A stretch of DNA of 64,000 nt from the NCBI GenBank assembly GCA_049792815.1, contig JBARBG010000136.1:1-64000 (forward strand), in the 5' to 3' direction. Both the position numbers and the translations under genes were made by a program. Below the pieces are notes generated by a model. That model was not told the origin of the DNA. It was given only the letters and a program-made list of their open reading frames with translations, and ran no database searches. Source of the DNA: DAIDKA01 sp049792815. Lineage in GTDB: Bacteria > Pseudomonadota > Gammaproteobacteria > Steroidobacterales > Steroidobacteraceae. Shown piece by piece: positions 16,003-25,800 of the stretch; position 1 is the stretch's first letter, and every line of letters begins with the position of its first letter.

Positions 16003-19000
16003 ATGCGCAATATTTCCGCATGGGCCATACGCCATCCGGTGCTGCCGGTGGTGCTGTTCGTGGTGCTGACCTGCGTCGGCATTGTGTCCTTCATCCGCCT
16101 GCCCATCAATCAGAACCCGGACATCGATTACCCGATCGTAGACGTCTTCATCTCCCAGCCGGGCGCTGCCCCTTCGGAAATCGAGAACCAGATACTGCAG
16201 AAGGTGGAGGGCGCGGTCGCCGGCATCGGCAATGTGCGCAACATCTCCTCCACCGCCAGTGAGGGCAGCGCCGAGACCTTCCTCGAGTTCCAGATCGGCA
16301 CGCCCATTGACCGGGCCGTGACCGATGTCCGCGATGCGATAAACAAGGTCCGCCCGGACCTGCCGCAGGGCATTCAAGAGCCGCTGGTGCAGCGGGTGCA
16401 GGTGGCGAGCGGACCGGTTGCTTACTTCGCGGTGAGCACGACACAGATGAGTGAGCAGGAACTGTCCTGGTTCGTGGACAACGCGCTCACCAAGCGGCTG
16501 CTGGCCGTCCCGGGCGTGGGCCAGGTGTCGCGCGGTGGCGGCGTGGATCGGCAGATGCGTGTCGACCTGGATCCGGCACGCATGCAGGCTCTGGGGCTGA
16601 CCGCGGTACAGGTCAACCAGCAGTTGCGTGACCTGAACCTTGATGCCGCCGGCGGCCGCGCGCAGGTGGGGGGTGGCGAACAGACCATCCGGGTGCTCGG
16701 CGGCGCGCAATCCGCGCTCACCCTCGGGGATGCGCAGATCACTCTGCCCATTGGCGGGACCGCCCGGCTGGGTGATTTTGCCGAGGTGACCGATGGTGTC
16801 GCGGAACTGCGCACCATCTCGCGCCTCAACGGGCGGCCGGCGATCACCTTCGCGGTCATGAAGAGCAAGGGCGCTTCGGATGTCGAGGTGCTGAAGCTGA
16901 CCGAAGCCGAGATCGCGAAGGTCTCGAAAGAATACGGCAACGTCAGCATTTCGCGGGTGTTTACCACCGTCGAACTCACCAAGCGCACCTACCGCACGGC
17001 GCTAGAAGCACTGATCGAGGGTTCACTGTTGGCGGTGGCGGTCGTATGGTTGTTCCTGCGCGATTTGCGCGCCACGGCCATCTCCGCCCTGGCCATTCCG
17101 CTATCGGCCATCCCGACCTTTGCCTTCATGGATATCATGGGCTTCACGCTCAACCAGATCAGCCTGCTGGCGCTGTCGCTGGTGGCCGGCGTGCTGGTGG
17201 ACGATGCGATCGTCGAGATCGAGAACATCGTGCGCCACATGCATATGGGCAAGAGCGGCTATCAGGCCGCGCTTGATGCCGCTGATCAGATTGGCTTGGC
17301 GGTGGTCGCGACTTCCTCGGCCATCATCGCCGTGTTCCTGCCGGTGAGCTTCATGGGCGGCATCATCGGCCAGTTCTTCAAGCAGTTCGGCCTGACGGTG
17401 GCCGCAGCGGTGTTCTTCTCGCTGCTCGTCGCACGTCTGTTGACCCCGGTGATCGCCGCCTACACTTTGAAGAGCGACCATAAGGTCTATTCGGACGGCC
17501 CGGTGATGCTGTGGTATCTGCGGCTGCTGCGCTGGTGCGTCGAGCACCGCTGGAAGACGCTGGGCGCGGGCGCCGTGATCTACGCACTGTCCATCACGGC
17601 GTTCTATTTCCTGCCCACCTCGGTGTTCCCGCCGGACAACAGCGACAGTGCCGCCCTGTCCATCGAGCTGCCGCCGGGCGTACGGCTGGAACAGACCGCA
17701 GCGATCTCAGCCCGCGCCAGTGCCATCATTGGCAAGTACCCGGAAGTGAGGAGCATCGTGGAGTACGCCGGCGACGACAACGACGTGCGCTTGGCGACGC
17801 TCTATGTGGAATTGATTCCGGCCGGTCAGCGCCACGAGACCTCCTCGGAGTTCGAGGAAAAGGTGATGAAGGAGTTGCGCCAGATACCCGATGCGCGCAT
17901 TCATTTCCAGGTGAACAGCGCGTCGGGCGGTGATGCCGATCTGACCCTGTTCCTGACGGGCGACGACCCGACACTGCTCGACCGTACCGCAGGACAGGTC
18001 CTGAACGAGATGCGGACGCTGAAGGTACTGCGTGATCCGCGCATCAACGCCGATCTGCAGCAGCCCGAGATCGTAATCCGGCCGCGGCTGGATCTGGCGG
18101 CCGCAGTGGGTGTCACGGTGGAAAGCATCAGTTCGACCATCCGCATCGCGACCCTGGGGGATCTGCCGCAGAATGGCGCCAAGTTTTCGCTGTCAGATCG
18201 GCAAATTCCAATCCGGGTGAGCCTGCTCGAGAGTTCGCGGCGCGATCTGTCGACCTTGCAGAACCTGCCGGTGCCGGCGGCCGGTGGCCGCACGGTGCCG
18301 CTGAAGGCCGTGGCCGATATCAGCTTCGGCCAGGGACCCAGTCGTGTGCAGCGCTACAACCAGAGCCGTCGCATCGAGCTCGATGCCGATTTGAATCATT
18401 CGGAACTCGGTCCCGCGATGACATTGGTCGATGACCTTCCGACCATGAAGCACCTGCCGCCAGGCGTACGCGAAGTGGATACCGGCGATGCGCAGCTGGC
18501 CAACGAGCTGAAGGCCAGCTTCGGGCTGGCGATGGGCACTGGCATCATGATGGTGTTCGCGGTGCTGGTGCTGCTGTTCGCGCGCGTGTTCCAGCCGCTG
18601 ACCATTCTGTCGGCCTTGCCGCTGTCGGTGGGTGGCGCGGCCGTCGCTTTGCTGTTGACGCACCTGTCGCTGTCGCTGTCGGTGATCATCGGTTTCCTGA
18701 TGCTGATGGGCATCGTCGCCAAGAATTCCATCCTGCTGGTGGACTTCGCCATCGAGGAAATGCGGGTGGGGACCGAGCGGACCAAGGCGCTGATGGAGGC
18801 GGGCCACAAGCGCGCCCGACCCATTGTCATGACCACGGTCGCCATGATCGCCGGCATGCTGCCCGTCGCCTTGCAGTTGTTCCGCGGCGAGATGTTCCGC
18901 TCCTCCATGTCCATCGCGGTCATGGGCGGACTCATCACCTCGACCGCGCTGACCCTGGTCATCGTCCCGGCGGTGTTCACGCTGGTGGATGATGTCGAGC

Positions 19001-19092
19001 GCTGGGTGGGCCCGCGCGTGGCGAAGGTGCTGATGTCGCACGAGTCCCCGCCGCCTGCCGCTGTGAAGGCCCCGCCGCACGCGGTAACCTGA
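16003..19092 (+). CDS. RND multidrug efflux permease (HAE-1 type)
   Basis: 1029 residues, the usual length for AcrB/MexF/MdtB-type proton antiporters. It has twelve membrane segments and two large periplasmic loops. Typical landmarks are INQNPDIDYPIV near the N-terminus, the proton-relay segment LVAGVLVDDAIVEIENIV in TM4, and the late motif MGIVAKNSILLVDFAIEEM. It forms an operon with the adaptor six bases upstream, and its stop overlaps the start of the LpxL-type acyltransferase gene by one base. That coupling hints at export or remodelling of a lipid-like substrate; no specific drug can be named. Confidence 0.93.
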   Translation: MRNISAWAIRHPVLPVVLFVVLTCVGIVSFIRLPINQNPDIDYPIVDVFISQPGAAPSEIENQILQKVEGAVAGIGNVRNISSTASEGSAETFLEFQIGTPIDRAVTDVRDAINKVRPDLPQGIQEPLVQRVQVASGPVAYFAVSTTQMSEQELSWFVDNALTKRLLAVPGVGQVSRGGGVDRQMRVDLDPARMQALGLTAVQVNQQLRDLNLDAAGGRAQVGGGEQTIRVLGGAQSALTLGDAQITLPIGGTARLGDFAEVTDGVAELRTISRLNGRPAITFAVMKSKGASDVEVLKLTEAEIAKVSKEYGNVSISRVFTTVELTKRTYRTALEALIEGSLLAVAVVWLFLRDLRATAISALAIPLSAIPTFAFMDIMGFTLNQISLLALSLVAGVLVDDAIVEIENIVRHMHMGKSGYQAALDAADQIGLAVVATSSAIIAVFLPVSFMGGIIGQFFKQFGLTVAAAVFFSLLVARLLTPVIAAYTLKSDHKVYSDGPVMLWYLRLLRWCVEHRWKTLGAGAVIYALSITAFYFLPTSVFPPDNSDSAALSIELPPGVRLEQTAAISARASAIIGKYPEVRSIVEYAGDDNDVRLATLYVELIPAGQRHETSSEFEEKVMKELRQIPDARIHFQVNSASGGDADLTLFLTGDDPTLLDRTAGQVLNEMRTLKVLRDPRINADLQQPEIVIRPRLDLAAAVGVTVESISSTIRIATLGDLPQNGAKFSLSDRQIPIRVSLLESSRRDLSTLQNLPVPAAGGRTVPLKAVADISFGQGPSRVQRYNQSRRIELDADLNHSELGPAMTLVDDLPTMKHLPPGVREVDTGDAQLANELKASFGLAMGTGIMMVFAVLVLLFARVFQPLTILSALPLSVGGAAVALLLTHLSLSLSVIIGFLMLMGIVAKNSILLVDFAIEEMRVGTERTKALMEAGHKRARPIVMTTVAMIAGMLPVALQLFRGEMFRSSMSIAVMGGLITSTALTLVIVPAVFTLVDDVERWVGPRVAKVLMSHESPPPAAVKAPPHAVT

Positions 19093-19976
19093 TGCGGGCG
19101 GCCAGCTCGCAAGAGCGCCCCGCCTGGTGGGTCCGGCTGCTCGCCGCGCTGCCCTGGTGGGTCATGTACCCGTTCGCGGATCTATTGGCGTGGCTATCCT
19201 GGCGGGTGGTGCGCGTGGACCAGCGCGCCCTGCGGCAGAACCTGACCGCGTCGTTCCCCAATCTCAGCGAAGCGCAGCTGCAACGGATGATGCGCGACTA
19301 CTACCGCAGTTTCGCCCAGGTGCTGGTGGAAGTGATCCGCTCCGTGAGCCTGCCTGCCGAGGAACTGCGGCAACGTGTGGTTGCGGAGGGCTTTGAGCCG
19401 GTGCACGCCGCGCTCAGCTCCGGAACGCCGGTACTGCTGGTGGCCGCGCACCAGTGCAACTGGGAGTGGATGCTGCTGGCGCTGTCCCTGCAGTTGGGAT
19501 ATCCCCTGGAGGCCGCCTATAAGCCCCTGGTGGATGGCTGGGCGCAGCGCGAGATGCTCAAGGCTCGCAGCCGCTTCGGGGCCCAACTGGTCCCCGCGCA
19601 GGAACTGCTGGCGCACATCCTGCGCGGTGGCCGCACCGCACGCGCCATCGCCATGGTGGCCGATCAGGAGCCGCGCACCAGCGAGCGCCGTCATTGGACG
19701 CGTTTCATGAATCGCGACACGGCGTTCTTCATGGGCGCCGAAGAGATCACGCGCGTCACCAAGTTCCCCGCGTTCTTCGTCGGTCTGCGACGCACCGGGC
19801 GGGGGCACTACGCCATGTCGATTACACCCCTGGCGCAGGCGGGGGAGAAGTTGGCCACCGGAGCGCTGACCGAACGCTATGCGCGGCTGGTTGAGGCGCA
19901 GATACAGGCGGCGCCCGCCGACTGGCCCTGGTCGCACAAGCGCTGGAAGCTCAAGAAGTCCCTGTATGCGGGATGA
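19092..19976 (+). CDS. LpxL/HtrB-family lipid acyltransferase
   Basis: 294 residues of the lysophospholipid/lipid A late acyltransferase family. One N-terminal membrane helix (residues about 15-35) is followed by the catalytic HX4E motif at His120-Glu125 (HQCNWE). Further typical blocks are VADQEPR, FFMGAEEITR and the Trp/Lys-rich C-terminus PWSHKRWK. It transfers an acyl chain at the inner membrane face. It overlaps the RND pump stop by one base and the following lipoprotein gene by eleven, so all four are one transcript. Whether the acceptor is lipid A or another glycolipid is open. Confidence 0.88.
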   Translation: MRAASSQERPAWWVRLLAALPWWVMYPFADLLAWLSWRVVRVDQRALRQNLTASFPNLSEAQLQRMMRDYYRSFAQVLVEVIRSVSLPAEELRQRVVAEGFEPVHAALSSGTPVLLVAAHQCNWEWMLLALSLQLGYPLEAAYKPLVDGWAQREMLKARSRFGAQLVPAQELLAHILRGGRTARAIAMVADQEPRTSERRHWTRFMNRDTAFFMGAEEITRVTKFPAFFVGLRRTGRGHYAMSITPLAQAGEKLATGALTERYARLVEAQIQAAPADWPWSHKRWKLKKSLYAG

Positions 19977-21027
19977 GGCCCCAGTGTTGCGCGCCGCCGC
20001 AGTACTGGCGCTGGTACTGATGTCGGCCTGCGGCACGATGGCGAAGTGGCGGCAGTCGCACCAGGACCGGCAGGCGGCGAGTGCGCACCGCGAGCAGATC
20101 GAGGAAGCTGCCGCCATCAATTCCGAATCCAAGGCGGACCGTGCTGCCAAAGTGCAGCTGGCGCAGCACGATGAGCGATTGCGCCGACTGCAGGCCGAGC
20201 TCGCTGCCCGCTCCGATGCGGATTCGCTGGCGGCCAGCGCCCTGTTCGAGCGCGAGATTCCCGGAGCCGTCAATGCCACCTCCCTGGACCTCGCCGCGCG
20301 TGCCGTCGCCGCCGCGCCGCAGCGTGCGGACCTGGCATTCCTGCAGCTGCAGTTGTGCGCAAGCTCGCCGGAGTGCGATACGGCGCCGCTGGAGGCGCAC
20401 CTGGCCCAGCTTGACCCTGACAACGGCATGTCCTCGACCTATGCATTGATACGGGCGGATCACGCCAACCGGAACGCACCCTGGCGGGCGGCCCGCGCGG
20501 CTCTGGCCCGCGCGCCGCGCATCACTCTGTACTGGAATCCGCTCGTGTCGCACCTGACCGTCGCGGCGGCGGGCCGGCAAGGCTTTGATACCACCGCCGC
20601 AATGTTCGAATTGGTCGGCCTCGAGGCCGGTCTCATCCCGCCATTGCAGCCTGTCTCCCGCGCCTGTTCGGAGCAGGATGTTCAACAGCCTGATGTGCTG
20701 ACCCAGTGTCGCCAGATTGCCGCGGCCTTCATGAAGGCCGACACTGTGCTCATCGAGGCCTATGGCAGCACGCTGGCGATCCGTTTGTGGCCGGAAGGAT
20801 CCGCCGAAAGTCAGCAGATCACCCGGCAGCGGCGCGGGCTGCGCTATCGAACCGAGGAGATGACCCGCCTCGCTGCGAAATTCAACTCCCCGTCGGCGAC
20901 GCGCGCCCTGGCGGGATACGTGCAGCGCTATCCCTCCGAGCAGACTGCGCTGCGCGCGCTGTTTACCGATCTGGGCGTGCCACCTGATCCACCGGCGAAC
21001 TGGGTGGACAACACACCCGGCGGTTGA
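19966..21027 (+). CDS. Predicted lipoprotein with coiled-coil N-terminus
   Basis: 353 residues from the ATG at 19966, inside the end of the acyltransferase gene. A signal peptide ends in the lipobox LMSAC (Cys near residue 23). A charged coiled-coil of about 60 residues follows (REQIEEAAAI to LRRLQAELAA), then a helical, TPR-like body with several Cys. I do not recognise the family. The operon position after the RND pump and LpxL-like enzyme suggests a role in envelope lipid handling. A GTG at 19983 is an alternative start. Confidence 0.65.
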   Translation: MRDEAPVLRAAAVLALVLMSACGTMAKWRQSHQDRQAASAHREQIEEAAAINSESKADRAAKVQLAQHDERLRRLQAELAARSDADSLAASALFEREIPGAVNATSLDLAARAVAAAPQRADLAFLQLQLCASSPECDTAPLEAHLAQLDPDNGMSSTYALIRADHANRNAPWRAARAALARAPRITLYWNPLVSHLTVAAAGRQGFDTTAAMFELVGLEAGLIPPLQPVSRACSEQDVQQPDVLTQCRQIAAAFMKADTVLIEAYGSTLAIRLWPEGSAESQQITRQRRGLRYRTEEMTRLAAKFNSPSATRALAGYVQRYPSEQTALRALFTDLGVPPDPPANWVDNTPGG

Positions 21028-21068
21028 CCGGCTGGCATTCCGGAATCACTTGGGAAAAGGGGAACACG

Positions 21069-21548
21069 ATGAGAACTGTGCTACGAGCCTGCTGGCCTCT
21101 CGCCCTGGTCTGCCTGGTCGCGCCATTGGCGAGTGGCGCCGATGCACCCAGCTACACCTACGCCACGAACGGCATCAAGGATCACATCGGGGCCGGAACG
21201 GCCGCGGAATGGAAGCTGCTGCTCAACGAATCAAACCTGGGCGGCAAGGAACTGGAGATGGTCGAGGTGACGCTGGCGGCCGGGACCACAGTGGGCAGCC
21301 ATACCCATGGAGCGCTGGAGATCATCTACGTCCTCTCGGGCACCTACGATCACGAAGTGAACGGCAAGCTCTACGAACTGACACCGGGCATGGTGGGCAT
21401 CGTGAGGCCCGGCGACCATGTGCGCCACCTGGTGCCCAAATCAGGGCCGGCGAAACTGCTGATCATGTGGGCTCCCGGCGGTGAGGCGGCGCGCGTGCTG
21501 CGCCAGGCCAAGGGGGTGGATGTGGCCCCCGTACCGGTGCAACCGTGA
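21069..21548 (+). CDS. Exported cupin-domain protein
   Basis: 159 residues: a signal peptide (LACHE region ASGADA) and a single small cupin with the metal ligands of motif 1 (GSHTHGALEIIYVLSG) and of motif 2 (PGDHVRHLV). Cupins of this form bind Fe, Mn or Zn and may be enzymes or sensors. AAGGGG lies six bases before the ATG at 21069; the frame open to 21024 overlaps the lipoprotein stop and lacks this site. It probably belongs to the same transcript as the RND operon. Substrate unknown. Confidence 0.78.
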   Translation: MRTVLRACWPLALVCLVAPLASGADAPSYTYATNGIKDHIGAGTAAEWKLLLNESNLGGKELEMVEVTLAAGTTVGSHTHGALEIIYVLSGTYDHEVNGKLYELTPGMVGIVRPGDHVRHLVPKSGPAKLLIMWAPGGEAARVLRQAKGVDVAPVPVQP

Positions 21549-21865
21549 TTCATATGCCAGGCGTCTGTGCTCGGGCCGCAGCTGTCGGAGTCACGCTCAC
21601 GCTTCTGTATGCCTGTGCGACGTCCACATTGGCGCCGGGAGCCGAAAAGGTTCAGTTGACACAGAAGGCAGACGACGTTGTCAGTTGTACGGCGGCAGGA
21701 AACATAAACCCCGCGCGCGACGCAAAGGGCGGCGCTACGTTTTCCACTCCAGCCGATTTTCAAAATCAGGCGATCGGTCTTAGCGGCAACACGGTGTTCA
21801 TTACCAAGCAGTACTTGGGCGCTCCGGTTGAGGGCGTCGTCTATCGCTGCCCCGGTCGGGATTGA
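21545..21865 (+). CDS. Small lipoprotein, DUF4156-like
   Basis: 106 residues. A hydrophobic signal ends in LLYAC, giving a lipidated Cys near residue 24. The mature part has VQLTQKADDVVSC, then a short conserved-looking body with a second Cys near the end. The spacing resembles the DUF4156 lipoprotein family (for example E. coli YjeI), a tentative match. The GTG start overlaps the cupin stop; an ATG at 21554 is the other option. The stop overlaps the next gene by one base, so translation is probably coupled. Confidence 0.6.
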   Translation: MIHMPGVCARAAAVGVTLTLLYACATSTLAPGAEKVQLTQKADDVVSCTAAGNINPARDAKGGATFSTPADFQNQAIGLSGNTVFITKQYLGAPVEGVVYRCPGRD

Positions 21866-22317
21866 TGGACAGCGAGACAATTCCCCGCCTGCTGCCCAAG
21901 GCGATAGCCTGGGCCGAGGCGCGCTCCGGTGAAATCGCCAGGTCCGGAGTGCCGCTCACGCGCCTCGAACTGAGGTTGGCGCACCTGGTCGGGGTGCAGG
22001 AACCGGAACGGGTGCGAATACTGGAGGTGAGCGAGGTTCCCCGCCCGCAGGATCCGGAATTGCGACAGGCCGCTGAGGCCATGGGTCTGCTGGGGCCGCA
22101 TACCATCGGGTTGACTTTGGGACATGGCATTTACATCGTGGCGGGTTACTCTTCGAACCGACTGGTCTCGCATGAATGCAGACATGTGTATCAGTACGAG
22201 GTGGCAGGCTCGATCGGCAAATATTTGCCGGTCTACTTGAATCAAATTGCCTCCGTCGGATATGAAGCAGCACCCTTAGAGGTGGACGCTCGCGCACACG
22301 AGTGCGATACGGCCTGA
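21865..22317 (+). CDS. Small HExxH-motif putative zinc protein
   Basis: 150 residues from the ATG that overlaps the previous stop (TGATG). It has a zinc-peptidase motif, HECRH, followed by VYQYE, and then a downstream acidic residue (APLEVDAR) that could be the third ligand, as in gluzincin-like minimal peptidases. The upstream segment IGLTLGHGIYIVAGY fits the strand that lines such active sites. No signal peptide is seen. I cannot name a family. It follows a lipoprotein gene and precedes a small membrane protein gene with one base between. Confidence 0.6.
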   Translation: MDSETIPRLLPKAIAWAEARSGEIARSGVPLTRLELRLAHLVGVQEPERVRILEVSEVPRPQDPELRQAAEAMGLLGPHTIGLTLGHGIYIVAGYSSNRLVSHECRHVYQYEVAGSIGKYLPVYLNQIASVGYEAAPLEVDARAHECDTA

Positions 22318-22318
22318 C

Positions 22319-22699
22319 GTGTCGCAAGTTATCCGCAACGCACCGACGGGAATACGGATCGCAATGGGCACCGTCGTGGGCGTCATCATCGCCTCGATAG
22401 ATAACTTTGCCTTTGGCGGCGAAGTGAGCCCAATTTTAATTCTGGGCATGCTGCTGGTCGCAACGGCAGTGGCCGGATATTTCTGGGGTATTCGGTGCGC
22501 GCCTGCGGTCATGTTGATCTGGATCTTTGTTCCCGCGCTGCATCTGGTCAACCTGGGGTTGGGGTTGCCGGACACTCTGCATCCGCGAACCTACGGATCA
22601 GCACTGAAATTGGCGGCCTTCACGGCAGTCGTTGCCGTTATCGGAGCTGCCGGCGGAGCCGCTGTTGGCGCCCTCGCAGGACCCACAAAACGGCGGTAA
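22319..22699 (+). CDS. Small integral membrane protein
   Basis: 126 residues starting at GTG one base after the previous stop. Four hydrophobic segments can be counted (about residues 12-30, 36-55, 61-80 and 95-117), and the end is basic (PTKRR). No family is recognised. Last gene of the run that begins with the RND adaptor. Confidence 0.55.
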   Translation: MSQVIRNAPTGIRIAMGTVVGVIIASIDNFAFGGEVSPILILGMLLVATAVAGYFWGIRCAPAVMLIWIFVPALHLVNLGLGLPDTLHPRTYGSALKLAAFTAVVAVIGAAGGAAVGALAGPTKRR

Positions 22700-22753
22700 T
22701 GTTGCTGCGCGTCCCGCCACTCCGCTACCGCCTGGGTCAATGCCGCCTTTAAC

Positions 22754-22782
22754 TTGAGCGGCAAACCGAATTGGGGTAGAAA
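22754..22782 (+). promoter_or_regulatory. Candidate sigma-70 promoter for the secreted protease
   Basis: TTGAGC (22754-22759), 17 bases, TAGAAA (22777-22782). This places a start near 22789 and a leader of about 47 bases before the TTG start with AGGGG at about 22825. Confidence 0.35.
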
Positions 22783-22835
22783 GCAGTAGGGCCGTCACGC
22801 AGAACAATTAACAGAAAGACGACCAGGGGTCCACG

Positions 22836-25800
22836 TTGTCCCGTCTGAGCGCACCTCGACGATGGCTTGCGAGTGTGTTGTCACTGCGACGCATCGCAAC
22901 ACTCGTGCTGCTGGCGATGACGGTGAACGTCGTGCAAGCGGCCCCACTGTCCGAGGCGCTGTCGCCGGATCTCGCGCCGCTCATTGACCGGGCCTTCTCA
23001 GACCCGAATCGTTTCGCGGTCGAGATTCCGCATGTCGTGGGTCTTGCCACTCACGGTGAATGGTCAACCGCTGGCAATCGCAGCGTATGGCGCTACACCA
23101 TGCGGATATCGACGGCAGTGTCGATGTCCTTTCATGCTGCGCCGATCTATCTTCCCCGCAGCGCGCAGCTACGGGTGACCGCAGGTGGCTCCCGCTACGT
23201 CTATACCGCCGGGGACGTGAACCGCGGACAGTTATGGAGTCGCATCGCCCGCGGCGATACGCTGGCGCTCGAAATCGATGTAGCGACGGCGGATCTGAGC
23301 CAGCTGCGCTTTGCGATCACCGGATTCCAGGCCGGTTACCGCGGACTGGGTCAGGGTGTTCCGAATCATCCGCACTACGACAAGCTGCAATCGGGTACGT
23401 CGGCTGCGCCGACAACGGGGTCCTGTCAGGAGAATTGGTCCTGTCATACGGACACGGTCAATTCGGGCCCTGGGCAGGGAACCGTCGCGCTGGTGATCGC
23501 CAACACCGGCCAGTGCAGCGGCGTGCTCCTGAATGATGTGCCCGGCGATGGCACCCCCTACGTGCTCACTGCGCGCCACTGCGAGAATGGGAATCCCAAT
23601 GGCGGGGACCCAATCGCCGCGGCGGCCATCTCCGTCTACTGGGACGCCGTAGTAGCCTGCGGCGAGCCGCTGGGCACGATCTACGATCCGGGGATCAGGA
23701 CTCAGTACGGGGCGACGACGGTTGTCGAGCAACAGGATGCGTGGCTGGTGCAGCTGGATTCGTTCCCAGTGGTCAGCGATGCGTACTACGCCGGCTGGGA
23801 TGCCACCGGCGGCGCTTTCATCGGTGGCTTCACGGCCCATCATGCCCTGGGCACGAGTCGTCAGTTCATCGGCTGGTATGGCCAGGCGTTCTACAGTGTC
23901 GTACCCGCATCCGCGCTCGGAGTGGGCTTTACGTCGACGTTCTGGGATACCGTAAACGCAGTCGGCAGTGCCGGCGGAGGAGCCTCCGGCTCCGGGCTCT
24001 TCGATGCCAACGGACGACTGACCGGGACGATAGTGCGAGGGAAGGCACAGGCAGGGGGCAGTGACGCGGGTGTCTGTCCGGTCAGTTCACCGAGCGCCCC
24101 CTCCGCGCAGTCGGCCACCCAATCGGCCACGGCGCTGTCGGGTATTTTCAGCTCGACCGAGGATCCGATAAGCACCACCGGGCAGATCACCATCCAATCG
24201 GTGCTTGACCCGGGGCACACCGGCACCCTGGTGCTGGACGGGCAGCCGATTCCTCCCATGGTCTCGCTCTCCAGCAATGCCGCCAGCGATTCGACGGGCA
24301 ACTTGATTTTTCTGCAGTGGACCGCGGTGCGCGCGACTTCCTGCACCGCCTCCGGTGGCGACCCGGGCGACGGGTGGAGTGGTGCGGTCTCGACCAATGG
24401 CAGCGTCGGGTTAACCAGCGTGGACGGCGGTACTATCACGTACACCCTGACATGCACCAACGGCTCCAAGACTGTAGTCGCACAGACGCAGGTCAACTGG
24501 ACGTTGTCCCCGCCTGCCATCAATCTTTCCACCTCGGATATCGAGCCATTGTATGGCACCTCATTCCAGCTCAGCTGGAGAGCGAATGTAGGCGGGTGTA
24601 CCGCATCAGGTGGAACGCCCGGCGACGGTTGGTCGGGCACGCTGAATTTCCAAGGTACGGCGACCGTGACCGAGTCCACGGTCGGAACCATCACTTACAC
24701 GCTCACCTGCGGCAGCGGCAGTCGCATGACCTCGACTCAGACGACCGTCACGGTGCTCGCGCCAAGCACTCAGGTGGTTGCCGACGCTGCGACTCTGCAG
24801 CCTGGCCAATCGGTTCAGATCACGGCGAGCACGCGCGGCCTTCCCTGCGTAAGCTCGGGAGGATCGGCCACCGATGGCTGGCCGACGAATACCACATACA
24901 ACACGCCCGTCACTGTCACTGAGAGTGTGGCGGGCACGTACACCTACACCGTCACCTGCGGAAGTGGCGGATCCACCTCGACCTCACAGGCGACCGTCGT
25001 GTTTGCCGCGGGTCCGGCGAGCGTGACACTCACGCCGGCTACCGCGAGCATCGTGTCCAATGGCTCGGTAACGTTGAACTGGGACGCAAACGTCAGACCC
25101 TGCTCGCTCAGCGAAACCGGGCCGCAGAATGGCGCTGCGATAGCGGAGCCGCCACACAATTCGATACCGGTCGGGGCATTCGTGCTCGGGATCTACACTT
25201 ACACACTCACCTGTGGATCCGGGACCAACAGCGCCAGCGCCGCTTCGATTGTGACGGTCACCGGCACACCACGGTTACAGGCTTTCGAGGGGCCCATCAC
25301 TCCCATCGCCAACCAGTCCTTCCTGGTGCAATATCAAAGTGATCTCGCCCCGTGCACGCTATCGGGGGGAGCCGCCGGCGACGGATGGGCGGGTACCTCG
25401 CCGAATCCAAACGACAACGTCTATGTCGTGGAAACTGCGGGCGGCAGCTATACCTACAACGTCACCTGCGGCACGGGCGCGCAATCGCTGAGCTCACAGG
25501 TCACCGTCTCGGTCGCGGCGGCTGCGCCGATGGTCACCGTCTCCGCCAGCCGGTCCGCGGCTGCACTGGGTCAACCGGTGACGATCTCCTGGAGCTCAAA
25601 TGTGTCGCCGTGTCAGGCGACGGGCGGCGTGACCGGTGACGGCTGGGGCGGCGCCATCGCGAGCTCCGGTTCGCAAACGGTGACCGAGGCGGCCAGCAAC
25701 AGCGATAGCTACGGCGTCTCCTGCGGTGTAAACCCGTTGAATGCCTCGTCATACGTTTCGGTCAATTTTGTGGTCCTCGGACCTCCTTATTTCCAAGCGA

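Noticed and set aside
15235..16710. Minus-strand frame of 491 residues across the RND genes
   Set aside because: Antisense to the adaptor and pump; the translation is His/Arg-rich with no motif.
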